Part shown: piece by piece, positions 34,635 to 43,337 of the stretch
How the letters are laid out: the number at the start of each line of letters is the position of its first letter
Numbering within the stretch: the first letter of the stretch is position 1
NCBI RefSeq assembly: GCF_014197145.1
Contig: NZ_JACIEZ010000002.1
Location: forward strand, 124,001 to 188,000
Reading direction: 5' to 3'
DNA: 64,000 nt
Source: Gellertiella hungarica
GTDB lineage: Bacteria > Pseudomonadota > Alphaproteobacteria > Rhizobiales > Rhizobiaceae
Notes under the pieces: generated by a model
Seen by the model: the letters and a program-made list of their open reading frames with translations, nothing else
Database searches by the model: none
What the model was told of the DNA's origin: nothing
Position numbers and translations under genes: made by a program

Positions 34635-34725
34635 TTTTTTCCGGACGATGCGGAAAGACCTGTTCGCTCCCGTCCGCCGGTGATATGGGCTCTGGCAGAG
34701 AGACCATCGCCGGAGTGTTCCCACC

Positions 34726-35766
34726 ATGACCCAAACGCTCACCCTTCGCCGTCCCGACGACTGGCACCTCCACCTGCGAGACGGGGCCATGCTCGAAGGG
34801 GTGATCGGCGATACCAGTCGTACCTTTGCCCGGGCGATCATCATGCCCAATCTCGTTCCGCCGGTGGTAACCACCGCCGATGCGGAGGCCTATCGCAGCC
34901 GCATCATGGCCGCGCTTCCGGAAGGCCATCGCTTCCAGCCGCTGATGACGCTCTACCTCACCGAACATACCGCGCCCGACGATGTGGCGCGCGGCAAGGA
35001 AAGCGGCCTGATCACCGCGGTCAAGCTTTATCCGGCGGGCGCTACCACCAATTCCCACGGCGGTGTGCGCGACATGAACAAGGCCATGCCCGTGCTCGAG
35101 CGCATGGCGGAGATCGGCCTGCCGCTCTGCGTGCATGGGGAGGTGACAGACCCCGCCGTCGACATCTTCGACCGCGAGGCGGTCTTCATCGAAACGGTGC
35201 TCGATCCCCTTCGCAAGCGCCTGCCGGAACTCAAGGTCACCATGGAACACGTGACCACGAAGGACGGGATCGACTATATCCGTTCCGCCGGGAAGAACCT
35301 CGCCGGTTCCATCACCACCCACCACCTCATCATCAACCGCAATGCCATCCTCGTCGGCGGCATCAAGCCCCATTACTATTGCCTGCCGGTTGCCAAGCGC
35401 GAGCATCATCGGCTGGCGCTGCGGGCGGCCGCGACATCCGGCGATGCCCGGTTCTTCCTGGGCACCGACAGCGCACCGCATGTGGATCCGCTGAAGGAAT
35501 GCGCCTGCGGCTGCGCCGGCATCTATACCTCGATCAACACCATGAGCTGCCTTGCCCATGTCTTCGAAGAGGAGGGCGCTCTGGACCGGCTGGAGGCCTT
35601 CACCTCGCTGAATGGTCCTGCCTGGTATGGGCTTCCCGCAAACGAGGAACGCATGACACTGGTGAAGCGGGCAGAGCAGGTTTCCTTCCCCGCGAAGATC
35701 GAAACAGGAGCAGGGCCGGTCACGGTCTTCGACCCCATGTTCCCCCTTTACTGGGACGTCGCCTGA
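34726..35766 (+). CDS. pyrC: dihydroorotase, E. coli PyrC type
   Basis: 346 residues, the length of the homodimeric PyrC class. [13 protein letters not shown] carries the metal HxH (H14, H16); [13 protein letters not shown] carries the lysine that is carbamylated; [19 protein letters not shown] and FLGTDSAPH are further class marks. It forms dihydroorotate from carbamoyl aspartate in pyrimidine synthesis. pyrE lies 570 bp downstream, with a DUF805 gene between. A short leader (34635-34725) separates it from the HD-GYP gene. Confidence 0.95.
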   Translation: MTQTLTLRRPDDWHLHLRDGAMLEGVIGDTSRTFARAIIMPNLVPPVVTTADAEAYRSRIMAALPEGHRFQPLMTLYLTEHTAPDDVARGKESGLITAVKLYPAGATTNSHGGVRDMNKAMPVLERMAEIGLPLCVHGEVTDPAVDIFDREAVFIETVLDPLRKRLPELKVTMEHVTTKDGIDYIRSAGKNLAGSITTHHLIINRNAILVGGIKPHYYCLPVAKREHHRLALRAAATSGDARFFLGTDSAPHVDPLKECACGCAGIYTSINTMSCLAHVFEEEGALDRLEAFTSLNGPAWYGLPANEERMTLVKRAEQVSFPAKIETGAGPVTVFDPMFPLYWDVA

Positions 35767-35789
35767 CCACTTGCGAAATGGCTCGTTTG

Positions 35790-35817
35790 GTTGTTTGTTA
35801 CCGGTGTAACGAACAAC
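35790..35817. repeat. 12-bp-arm inverted repeat after pyrC
   Basis: Arms GTTGTTTGTTAC and GTAACGAACAAC (11 of 12 paired) around CGGT. There is no T-run after it, so it is either an operator-like dyad for the DUF805 gene starting at 35861 or a weak 3' hairpin of pyrC. Confidence 0.5.
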
Positions 35818-35860
35818 ATGTGATTGTCGCCAAAGACGAATCACAGCGAGGGGCCTCTTC

Positions 35861-36226
35861 ATGACTTTTGCAGAATCCGTCACGACCTGCTTCCAGAAAT
35901 ACGCCACCTTCTCCGGCCGGGCCACGCGGTCCGAATACTGGTGGTTTGCGCTTTTCAACATCATCGTATCGGTGGTTCTGAACGTCGTGGTTCAGGCGGG
36001 AGGCGGGGACAGCCTTGTGCTCAATCTGGCGGCGGCGGTGGTGTCGCTTGCCCTTTTCCTCCCGGGTCTCGCCGTCAGCGTCCGGCGCTTGCACGACATC
36101 GACAAGGCCGGCTGGTGGCTGCTCATCGCGTTGATCCCGCTCATCGGCTTCATCCTCCTGCTCATCTGGTTCTGCACCAAGGGCTCCGTCGGCGAGAACC
36201 GCTTCGGTTTCCCGCCGGAGAAGTGA
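35861..36226 (+). CDS. DUF805 small membrane protein
   Basis: 121 residues. The family opening FSGRATRSEYWWFALFN is followed by about three membrane segments (IIVSVVLNVVV, LAAAVVSLALFLPGLAVSV, WLLIALIPLIGFILLLIWF) and the conserved RRLHDIDKAGWW loop. An inner membrane protein of unknown function. It may be separately controlled, because an inverted repeat lies in its leader and a strong hairpin follows it. Confidence 0.88.
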   Translation: MTFAESVTTCFQKYATFSGRATRSEYWWFALFNIIVSVVLNVVVQAGGGDSLVLNLAAAVVSLALFLPGLAVSVRRLHDIDKAGWWLLIALIPLIGFILLLIWFCTKGSVGENRFGFPPEK

Positions 36227-36232
36227 CATTCG

Positions 36233-36263
36233 GGCAAGCGCCGGGCTAGGCCCGGCGCTTGCC
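36233..36263. terminator. 14-bp-stem hairpin between DUF805 gene and pyrE
   Basis: Perfect 14-bp stem GGCAAGCGCCGGGC / GCCCGGCGCTTGCC with a 3-base loop. It has no T-run, but its stability suggests a transcript end for the DUF805 gene or 3' end protection. Confidence 0.6.
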
Positions 36264-36335
36264 GCTTGAATGCGGCCCGGTGCGTGGCTAGAAGCGGGGA
36301 AGCTCATTCATTCTCCAAGCCCGAGGAGTCGCCCC

Positions 36336-37034
36336 ATGTTCCAGACCACCTTTGCCGAACCCGCCGTGATGGCGTCCGAGATGGCGAAAATGCTCTGGGA
36401 GATAAAGGCCGTCCATTTCTCCGCGGACAAGCCCTACAAGCTTGCATCCGGCATGATGAGCCCGGTCTACATCGATTGCCGCAAGCTCATCTCCTACCCC
36501 CGCATCCGCTCCGCGGTCATGGATTTCGCCGCCGCGACCGTCCTGCGCGAGGCAGGATACGAGCAGTTCGACTGCGTGGCCGGGGGAGAGACGGCGGGCA
36601 TTCCCTTTGCTGCCTTCCTTGCCGAGCGTCTCGGCCTGCCGATGATCTATGTCCGCAAGCAGCCGAAGGGCCATGGGCGCAACGCGCAGATCGAGGGTCA
36701 CATGCCCGAGGGTGCGCGCGTGCTCGTCATCGAGGACCTGACCACGGCAGGCGGTTCCATGTTCAAGTTCATCGATGCGATCCGCGCCGCCGGCGGCACT
36801 GTCGATCACGGCATGGCACTCTTTTATTACGGCATCTTTGCCGATGCCGAAGCCCGCTTTGCCAATGGAAAGGTGTCCCTCCATCACATCGCCACCTGGC
36901 GCGACGTGCTGGCGGTGGCGCGGGACAAGGCGCTCTTCGACCCGCAAACGCTGGCGAGCGTGGAATCCTTCCTCGATGCGCCGCTCGCCTGGTCCGAAGC
37001 GCACGGGGGCGTCGGTTCTCTACCCACGGCATGA
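36336..37034 (+). CDS. pyrE: orotate phosphoribosyltransferase
   Basis: 232 residues. The PRPP-binding loop [25 protein letters not shown] (near residue 130) and the flexible loop region [17 protein letters not shown] are those of PyrE. It joins PRPP to orotate, giving OMP. The ATG at 36336 has GAGGAG (36323-36328) 7 bases upstream; an earlier in-frame start at 36270 lies close to the hairpin. The C-terminus extends slightly beyond the E. coli enzyme, as in other rhizobia. Confidence 0.94.
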   Translation: MFQTTFAEPAVMASEMAKMLWEIKAVHFSADKPYKLASGMMSPVYIDCRKLISYPRIRSAVMDFAAATVLREAGYEQFDCVAGGETAGIPFAAFLAERLGLPMIYVRKQPKGHGRNAQIEGHMPEGARVLVIEDLTTAGGSMFKFIDAIRAAGGTVDHGMALFYYGIFADAEARFANGKVSLHHIATWRDVLAVARDKALFDPQTLASVESFLDAPLAWSEAHGGVGSLPTA

Positions 37035-37094
37035 TGGGCATTTGCCTCCCTCAAAGGCAAATGCTCGTAGTTCGCTCTGGCTTTCCATCCGGAA

Positions 37095-37127
37095 ATGGAA
37101 TAAATCGATTCAAGTGATTTATTCCAT
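37095..37127. promoter_or_regulatory. 12-bp-arm dyad before frk
   Basis: Perfect arms ATGGAATAAATC and GATTTATTCCAT separated by 9 bases (GATTCAAGT), 19 bp before the frk ATG. The right half, with ATTCAA ahead of GATTTATT, resembles the block before frcB (26552-26568). A ROK or similar sugar-responsive repressor, possibly FrcR, is the best guess. Confidence 0.55.
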
Positions 37128-37145
37128 GCCGGGGAGGCCAAGCCT

Positions 37146-38072
37146 ATGATCGTCTGCTGTGGGGAAGCGTTGATCGACATGTTGCCGCGTGAGACGACGC
37201 TTGGCGAGCGCGCCTTTGCGCCCTATGCAGGCGGTGCCATCTTCAACACGGCGATTGCGCTCGGCCGGCTCGGGATCGAGACGGGTTTCTTCAGCGGCCT
37301 TTCCGACGACATGCTGGGCGACATTCTCAGGGAAACGCTCGAGAAAAGCGGCGTCGATCCCCGCTTTGCGGCCATTTCCTCCCGCCCGACCACGATTGCG
37401 CTGGTGAAGCTGGTGAATGGCCAGGCCAGCTACGCCTTCTATGACGAGAATACGGCCGGCCGGATGCTCGACATCGACGATCTGCCGAGCTTCGGTCCGG
37501 AGGTAAACGCCCTGCACTTCGGCGCGATCAGCCTCATTCCCGAACCCTGTGGAACGGCTTACGAGACGCTTCTCATGCGTGAGGCCGATGCGCGGGTGAT
37601 CTCGCTCGATCCGAACATTCGCCCCGGCTTCATCCGGGATGCGGACGCCCATGAGGCCCGCATCCGCCGCATGGCGGCAAAATCCGACATCGTGAAGTTT
37701 TCCGACGAGGACCTCGCCTGGTTCGGCGAGGAGGGCGACGAGGAAACGCTCGCCCGCAAGTGGATTGCGCGCGGCGCCAAGCTGGTGCTGGTGACCCGGG
37801 GAGCCGAAGGCGCAACCGGCTATACGGTGCGTCACAAGGTCAGCGTTCCCGTGGTAAAGGTCGAAGTGGTCGATACGGTCGGCGCCGGCGACACGTTCGA
37901 TGCGGGTGTTCTTGCCGCGCTGGATCGCAAGGGCCTCCTGACCAAGGGCGCCATCGGGGCGCTCACCGCACCCGATATCGAGGACGCGCTGACCTGGGGG
38001 GTGAAGGCGGCAGCCGTTACCGTGTCGCGCGCAGGCGCCAACCCGCCGACCGCGGCCGAAATCGGTTTCTGA
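37146..38072 (+). CDS. frk: PfkB-family fructokinase
   Basis: 308 residues. VCCGEALIDMLPRET is the PfkB N-terminus, GGAIFNTAIALGRLG the sugar-binding region, and VVDTVGAGDTFDAGVLAALD the C-terminal signature with the catalytic aspartate. The layout matches rhizobial fructokinase Frk, which makes fructose-6-phosphate. GGGGAGG at 37130-37136 precedes the ATG. The dyad in its leader and the frc locus elsewhere in the window suggest shared sugar control. Confidence 0.88.
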   Translation: MIVCCGEALIDMLPRETTLGERAFAPYAGGAIFNTAIALGRLGIETGFFSGLSDDMLGDILRETLEKSGVDPRFAAISSRPTTIALVKLVNGQASYAFYDENTAGRMLDIDDLPSFGPEVNALHFGAISLIPEPCGTAYETLLMREADARVISLDPNIRPGFIRDADAHEARIRRMAAKSDIVKFSDEDLAWFGEEGDEETLARKWIARGAKLVLVTRGAEGATGYTVRHKVSVPVVKVEVVDTVGAGDTFDAGVLAALDRKGLLTKGAIGALTAPDIEDALTWGVKAAAVTVSRAGANPPTAAEIGF

Positions 38073-38075
38073 ACC

Positions 38076-38303
38076 TCAGCGTCCTTCTTCGGCCGGTTCT
38101 TCGGGCCGGTATTCGAGAATGTCTCCCGGCTGGCATTGAAGCGCCTCGCAGATCCGGTTCAGCGTGTCGAACCGGATCCCACTCACCTTTCCCGACTTCA
38201 GCAGCGAAACATTCTGCTCCGTGATGCCGATCCGCTCGGACAGTTCGCGCGAGCGCATCTTGCGCCGGGCCAGCATGACGTCAAGCGTAACGACAATGGG
38301 CAT
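38076..38303 (-). CDS. XRE-family small regulator (YozG-like)
   Basis: 75 residues: a single helix-turn-helix (VTLDVMLARRKMRSRELSERIGITEQNVSLLKSGKVSGIRFDTLNRICEALQCQPGDILEY) as in YozG/Cro-like proteins. It starts 2 bases after the stop of the DUF2975 gene, a pairing seen widely in bacteria. It probably represses its own operon; a dyad at 38893-38907 is a candidate site. Confidence 0.9.
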   Translation of the reverse strand: MPIVVTLDVMLARRKMRSRELSERIGITEQNVSLLKSGKVSGIRFDTLNRICEALQCQPGDILEYRPEEPAEEGR

Positions 38304-38305
38304 GG

Positions 38306-38860
38306 TCAGACGAAGCTCCTGTTTTCACGCTCGATGTCCGAGGCCAGCGCAATGACATGGCCCATTGCGTAAAGCAGCGCGGAAAGCAGAAGAAGCATGC
38401 CCTCGCTGCTGCCGAAGCCGATCAACAGGATTTTCTCCCCCGGCGGATTGTCGTAGGTGGCAATCAGCGTCGCAAGGGTGCGGGACACCACCGTGCTGAT
38501 CGCGCCGGTGAGGGCAAGCGCCCCTGCAAGCCGCAGCAATTCTCCGCTCTGGCGGGTGAAGACCCTGCCTTTTTCCAGCCTGTCGAATAGCCGCCACACG
38601 GTCCAGATGGCCGCCGCGGCGATTGCCGCGTTGATGATCCCGAGAGCCGCAAGGCCGGCAATTGCCCGCCCGCTCAGCGTGATGGCGGGGGCCTCTGTTC
38701 CGAGCCAGGCCTTGATCTCGCCGGTGAACCCCGGCAGGTCCGCACTCACCTTCCACACAAGATAGATAGCGCCCCCCACAAGGCCGGCGGAAATGATGGC
38801 CAGCAGCGCCTTTGCGCGCCTGCTGATGGTCCTGATGGCAGCCAAAGCATCGTCTCGCAT
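38306..38860 (-). CDS. DUF2975 four-helix membrane protein
   Basis: 184 residues with about four membrane segments (ALLAIISAGLVGGAIYLVW, AGLAALGIINAAIAAAAIWTVW, LAGALALTGAISTVV, GMLLLLSALLYAMGHVIALASDIERENRSFV). The C-terminus AxDIExENxxFV is the DUF2975 hallmark. The ATG at 38860 has AGGA about 11 bases upstream; an in-frame TTG at 38884 has no ribosome site. It forms a two-gene operon with the XRE regulator. Function unknown. Confidence 0.85.
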   Translation of the reverse strand: MRDDALAAIRTISRRAKALLAIISAGLVGGAIYLVWKVSADLPGFTGEIKAWLGTEAPAITLSGRAIAGLAALGIINAAIAAAAIWTVWRLFDRLEKGRVFTRQSGELLRLAGALALTGAISTVVSRTLATLIATYDNPPGEKILLIGFGSSEGMLLLLSALLYAMGHVIALASDIERENRSFV

Positions 38861-38892
38861 CTTTTTCAGAATCCTGTATTGCAACTAAAAAT

Positions 38893-38907
38893 TATTGTAA
38901 TACGATA
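38893..38907. promoter_or_regulatory. short dyad before the DUF2975-XRE operon
   Basis: TATTGTA-A-TACGATA, 6 of 7 arm bases paired, in the AT-rich 80-bp gap between divergent genes. It resembles small XRE operators and may control one or both flanking genes. Confidence 0.4.
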
Positions 38908-38940
38908 AAAAATAAACGTCAATCACTCAGGAGTCTGTTT

Positions 38941-39582
38941 ATGCGCCCGTTCCTTGGCCCCCTTTTGGCCGCTTCTCTGGGTCTCTGCACCGTTGCCTGC
39001 ACCTCGATTCCGCCGTCCGCCATGGCGCAGCTCGCGCTTCTCGACCCGCTGACCATGAAGCCTGCGGATATCCGAGTCGTGGTGACCTTTCCGGATGGCA
39101 TCCGCTTGAAGCAGGGCGATGTGGTGATGGATATCGTCTGGAAAAATGCCGAGACCGGCGCGGAAACGAAGCGGCACTTCGCGTTGGAACTGGTAACAGG
39201 CAATGCCGTGGCGCCGAAGATCGGCCGCATGTTGCGCGAGGACGAGCGCCTTTACCTGCTCATGCTCAACGCGGCGGATGCGGAGCGCTTCCAGGAGATG
39301 CAGGCCGAAGTCCTGAAGGCGAGGAGTGCCGGTGCGGAAGGCACCGGCTCGCTCTCGGTCGGGTTTGCCGGCGGCTGCACCGCCGATCCCTCGCTGAAGT
39401 CGGGGCCCGTCAGGACGAGCGTCCTGCTGCGGCCCGATGGGGAATCCGGATACATCCCGGTCTTTGCCGACATGGACCTGATGGGCGTGCTGAAAACGGC
39501 CGGCCTCAGGGAGGTTCCCGCCTGCGAGGACGGCCTGGCCGGCATGGTCACTGCGCCCGCGACCCCCGATGCAGCGCAGTGA
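38941..39582 (+). CDS. hypothetical lipoprotein
   Basis: 213 residues. The N-terminus MRPFLGPLLAASLGLCTVAC with C20 fits a lipoprotein signal. The mature part is a beta-rich domain without a recognised motif (VVVTFPDGIRLKQGDVVMDIVWKN, TGSLSVGFAGGCTADP, VRTSVLLRPDGESGYIPVFADMDL), with two later cysteines that may pair. CAGGAG (38928-38933) lies ahead of the ATG. It faces away from the XRE-DUF2975 operon. No function can be assigned. Confidence 0.75.
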   Translation: MRPFLGPLLAASLGLCTVACTSIPPSAMAQLALLDPLTMKPADIRVVVTFPDGIRLKQGDVVMDIVWKNAETGAETKRHFALELVTGNAVAPKIGRMLREDERLYLLMLNAADAERFQEMQAEVLKARSAGAEGTGSLSVGFAGGCTADPSLKSGPVRTSVLLRPDGESGYIPVFADMDLMGVLKTAGLREVPACEDGLAGMVTAPATPDAAQ

Positions 39583-39588
39583 GCGTCT

Positions 39589-41205
39589 TCACTGCCTGAG
39601 CGAGGCCACAAGGCCGGCGGTGGAGCTGTCCAGTCCCTCCGTCCCGGCCTTGCCTTCCACGACGGGAAGAAGGCCGGTCGCCAGCTCCTTGCCGAGTTCC
39701 ACGCCCCACTGGTCGAAGGAGTTGATGCGGAAGAGCACGCCTTCGACGAAAACCCTGTGTTCGTAGAGCGCGATCAGGCGTCCCAGCGCAAAGGGCGTCA
39801 GCTGGTCATGCATGAAGGTGATCGACGGACGGTTGCCGGTGAAGACGCGATGCGGTGCGATATGGTCGGCCCTCGTTGCATCCATGCCTTGCCGGTCCAG
39901 CTGTGCCCGAGCTTCCTCGAGCGTGCGCCCCTTGAGCAGCGCCTGCGACTGCGCGAGGCAGTTGGCGATCAGCAGGCGATGCTGGTGGGCAAGATCCGGC
40001 TCGAAGCCGCGCCGGGCGATGAGAAACTCCGCCGGGATGATGTCGGTGCCCTGGTGGATGAGCTGATAGAAGGCATGCTGACCGTTGGTGCCGGGCTCGC
40101 CCCAGACGATCGGGCCAGACCGTCCCTCGACCGGCTTGCCGTCGATGGTCACGCTTTTGCCGTTCGATTCCATGTCGAGCTGCTGCAGGTAGGCCGGAAA
40201 ACGGGAAAGCCGCTGATCATAGGGCAGGATCGCGCGGGAGGGATAGCCGAGCACGTTGCGCTGATAGTAGCCCAGCAGGCCGAGCAGCATCGGCAGGTTC
40301 TCGCGGAAGGGGGCCGTCTCGAAATGCCGGTCCATGGCATGGGCGCCATCGAGAAAACGGCCGAAATCCTCGGGTCCGATGGCAATCATCAGCGGCAGGC
40401 CGATGGCCGACCAGATGGAGTAGCGCCCGCCGACCCAGTCCCAGAAGCCGAAAACGCGGTCTTCCTCGATGCCGAAATCCGCAACCTTGGACAATGCCGT
40501 GGAAACGGCAGCGAAATGGTGGCGAACGGCTGCCTCCCCCAGCGCCTCGGCGATGAAGCGCCGCGCCGTCTGGGCATTGGTCATCGTCTCGATGGTGGTG
40601 AAGGTCTTGGAGGCGACGATGAAGAGCGTCGTTTCCGCAGACAGCACCTTCAGCGTGTCGGCGACGTGGGCCCCGTCGACATTCGAGACGAAATGCAGGC
40701 GCGGGCCGTCATGGAAGGGGGCCAGCGCCAGTGTCGCCATGACCGGGCCGAGATCGGAGCCGCCGATGCCGATGTTCACGACATCCGTGATCGGCTTTCC
40801 CGTTGCGCCGCGCAAGGCGCCGCTGCGGATTGCATCCGCGAAGACGCCCATGGCCGAGAGCACGCCGTTGACGTCAGGCATGACATCCCTGCCATCGACC
40901 ATGACAGGACGATTGGAGCGGTTGCGCAGTGCCGTATGCAGCACAGAACGGCCTTCCGTGAAATTGATCGGCGCGCCGGAGACCATCTGATCCCGCTTCT
41001 CGGCGACCCCGCCTTCCGCGGCGAGCCTTTCCAGCAGGGCCATGATCTCGTCGTTCACGGCGCATTTGGAGTAGTCCATCAGGAGATCGTCGAAGGCGGC
41101 GCTGAATTTGCCGAACCGATCGCCATCGGCCGCAAAGGCTGCCCTGATGTCGGTTGCGCGGGTCGAGGCGACGGCGGATTTCAGTTGTTCAACAAGGGCT
41201 TGCAT
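39589..41205 (-). CDS. pgi: glucose-6-phosphate isomerase
   Basis: 538 residues, in the range of bacterial Pgi. [45 protein letters not shown] and the signature [15 protein letters not shown] with the catalytic histidine are all present. It interconverts glucose-6-phosphate and fructose-6-phosphate. Convergent with the lipoprotein gene (6-base gap). Confidence 0.96.
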   Translation of the reverse strand: MQALVEQLKSAVASTRATDIRAAFAADGDRFGKFSAAFDDLLMDYSKCAVNDEIMALLERLAAEGGVAEKRDQMVSGAPINFTEGRSVLHTALRNRSNRPVMVDGRDVMPDVNGVLSAMGVFADAIRSGALRGATGKPITDVVNIGIGGSDLGPVMATLALAPFHDGPRLHFVSNVDGAHVADTLKVLSAETTLFIVASKTFTTIETMTNAQTARRFIAEALGEAAVRHHFAAVSTALSKVADFGIEEDRVFGFWDWVGGRYSIWSAIGLPLMIAIGPEDFGRFLDGAHAMDRHFETAPFRENLPMLLGLLGYYQRNVLGYPSRAILPYDQRLSRFPAYLQQLDMESNGKSVTIDGKPVEGRSGPIVWGEPGTNGQHAFYQLIHQGTDIIPAEFLIARRGFEPDLAHQHRLLIANCLAQSQALLKGRTLEEARAQLDRQGMDATRADHIAPHRVFTGNRPSITFMHDQLTPFALGRLIALYEHRVFVEGVLFRINSFDQWGVELGKELATGLLPVVEGKAGTEGLDSSTAGLVASLRQ

Positions 41206-41346
41206 CGGCAGCGATTCCTAATCGTCAAAAATCGCCCGCACCTTACTGCATTCGTGCACGGATCGAAATCCACGATTTCGGCTTTTCGCCGCCCATGACG
41301 CAAAAGAGCCAGCGGCCAAGGGCCGCCGGCGGGTCTGGCGGTGGTC

Positions 41347-43053
41347 TCAGGCCTGGGCGCGCAATTCCTTGCGCAGGATCTTGCCCACATTCGTCTTCGG
41401 CAGATCGTCGCGGAACTCGATGTGGCGCGGCCGCTTGTAGCCGGTGAGATTCTCGGCGCAGTGGTGCTTCAGCTCCTCTTCCGTCAGCGTCGGATCCTTG
41501 CGCACCACGAAGAGCTTGACGGCCTCGCCGGAATGCTCGTCCGGAACGCCCACGGCCGCTGCCTCCAGCACGCCCGGATGCATGGCCGCCACCTCCTCGA
41601 TCTCGTTCGGATAGACGTTGAACCCGGAGACGAGGATCATGTCCTTCTTGCGGTCCACGATCTTGGTATAGCCGTGCTCGTCCATCACCCCGATGTCGCC
41701 CGTGCGGAAGAAGCCGTCGGGGCTGATCACCTGCGCGGTCTCCGCCGGCCGCTGCCAGTAGCCGAGCATGACCTGCGGACCGCGGATGCAGATCTCGCCG
41801 ACCTCGCCGATCGGCAGCGTCTGGCCCATGTCGTCGCGGATCTCGATGTCGGTGGAGGGAAGCGGAAGCCCGACGGTGCCGGTAAACTCCGCGCGGTCGA
41901 GCCGGTTGGCGGTCGCGACCGGGGAGGTTTCGGAGAGGCCGTAGCCCTCGGTGATGGCGCAGCCGGTCATCTTCTGCCAGCGCTCTGCCACGGGACGCTG
42001 CACCGCCATGCCGCCGCCGAGCACGAGCAGCAGCTGCGAGAAGTCGATGGCGTTGAAGTCCGGATTGTTCATCAACGCATTGAACAGCGTGTTGAGGCCC
42101 GGGAAGATGTGGATTTGGTGTTTCTTCCATTCCTTGACGAAGGCCGGAATGTCGCGCGGGTTGGCAATGAGCAGGTTGCACCCGCCCATCGACAGGCCCA
42201 TCAGCGAATTCACCGTCAGTGCAAAGATGTGGTAGAGCGGCAGTGCGCAGAGGAAGTTCAGCTGCTGGGGGCGCTTGCGGCGCTCGAATACCGCCTCGAG
42301 CCAGAGAATCAGCTGTTCCTTGTTGGACAGCAGGTTGGCGTGGGTAAGCGTCGCACCCTTCGATACCCCGGTGGTCCCGCCGGTATACTGGAGGAAGGCG
42401 ATGTCGTTGCCGGAGATCGCCACCGGTTTCATCGCGCGCGCATTGGCCTCCGCCATGACCTGCTTGAAGGCGATGGCCTTCGGAAGGTTATAGGCCGGAA
42501 CGAGCTTCTTGACGTGCCGCACCACGAGGTTCACGAGGAGACCCTTGGCGCCCAGCATGTCGCCCATGCTGGCCACGACGACGTGCTTCAGCTCCGTTTC
42601 CGCCAGAACCTGCTCCACGGTATGGGCAAAGTTTTCGAGAACGAAGATCGCCTTCGCACCGGCATCCTGAAGCTGGTGTTGCAGCTCGCGCGGCGTATAG
42701 AGAGGGTTGACGTTCACCACCACCATGCCGGCCCGGAGGATGCCATAGACGGTCACCGGATTCTGCAGGATGTTCGGCATCATCACCGCCACACGGTCGC
42801 CCTTTTCGAGGCCCATCTGCTGCAGCCATGCGGCGATGCTGCGGGTTGCGCTGTCGAGCTCGCGATAGGTCAGCACCTTGCCCATGCTCTCGAAGGCCGG
42901 CCTGTCGGCATAGGCGGCGCAGCTGCGGCTCAAGAGTTCCGCAAGCGAGCTCTCCTTGAGGTCTCCCAGCCTCGAGGGCACCCGCACCGGGTACGAACCC
43001 AGCCAGATCTTCTCTTCGGCCCTGCCGCTCAGCATATGCGTCGGTGTCGTCAT
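41347..43053 (-). CDS. fadD: long-chain fatty-acid-CoA ligase
   Basis: 568 residues. The AMP-binding motif FLQYTGGTTGVSKGATLTH, the LTYRELDSATRSIAAWL region and the C-terminal KTNVGKILRKELR lysine region mark an acyl-CoA synthetase of FadD length. It activates fatty acids with ATP and CoA. The ATG at 43053 is preferred because GGAGGAG lies about 10 bases upstream on the minus strand; frames reaching to 43317 lack such a site and would extend past the usual N-terminus. An ACGT-type dyad at 43181-43197 lies in its leader. Confidence 0.93.
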   Translation of the reverse strand: MTTPTHMLSGRAEEKIWLGSYPVRVPSRLGDLKESSLAELLSRSCAAYADRPAFESMGKVLTYRELDSATRSIAAWLQQMGLEKGDRVAVMMPNILQNPVTVYGILRAGMVVVNVNPLYTPRELQHQLQDAGAKAIFVLENFAHTVEQVLAETELKHVVVASMGDMLGAKGLLVNLVVRHVKKLVPAYNLPKAIAFKQVMAEANARAMKPVAISGNDIAFLQYTGGTTGVSKGATLTHANLLSNKEQLILWLEAVFERRKRPQQLNFLCALPLYHIFALTVNSLMGLSMGGCNLLIANPRDIPAFVKEWKKHQIHIFPGLNTLFNALMNNPDFNAIDFSQLLLVLGGGMAVQRPVAERWQKMTGCAITEGYGLSETSPVATANRLDRAEFTGTVGLPLPSTDIEIRDDMGQTLPIGEVGEICIRGPQVMLGYWQRPAETAQVISPDGFFRTGDIGVMDEHGYTKIVDRKKDMILVSGFNVYPNEIEEVAAMHPGVLEAAAVGVPDEHSGEAVKLFVVRKDPTLTEEELKHHCAENLTGYKRPRHIEFRDDLPKTNVGKILRKELRAQA

Positions 43054-43180
43054 CCTGTCCGTCTCCTCCCCATGGCCATAGAAGGCCCGCTTTGTCACCG
43101 GCAGTCCCGAGGCTCCCATTCCTCGTCCCGCTGCCAGATTATGCCATTCCAACCCGTTATCAAGGCCGACTGAACGTACC

Positions 43181-43197
43181 TTGACGTAAACGTAAAA
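43181..43197. promoter_or_regulatory. TTGACGT-AAACGTAA element upstream of fadD
   Basis: An imperfect ACGT-centred dyad 128 bp before the fadD ATG. A related element (TTGACGT..., AAACGTAA) occurs upstream of the nitronate-monooxygenase gene at 48013-48035. Such dyads resemble those described for LiuR-type MerR regulators of branched-chain or fatty acid catabolism. Confidence 0.45.
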
Positions 43198-43287
43198 TAA
43201 ACCGGCGGCGATTGGCAAGCCCCCGCACGTTCTCGTCCCCTGCGCGATGGGGCAAGCAAAAAAACGGGCTGCGGACGGGGCAGAAAT

Positions 43288-43314
43288 AACAATTCGTCGT
43301 AATTGTTTTATAAT
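43288..43314 (+). promoter_or_regulatory. dyad and -10 element before the GGDEF-EAL gene
   Basis: Arms AACAATT and AATTGTT (43288-43294, 43301-43307) are followed by TATAAT at 43309-43314, 24 bp before the ATG. No convincing -35 hexamer is seen, so activation or an alternative sigma factor is possible. Confidence 0.4.
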
Positions 43315-43337
43315 CAAATTAAAGCGCGCTGCGCGCC

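Noticed and set aside
39757-41298. 513-codon open frame antisense to pgi
   Set aside because: Pgi is unmistakable on the other strand; the antisense product has no motif or ribosome site.
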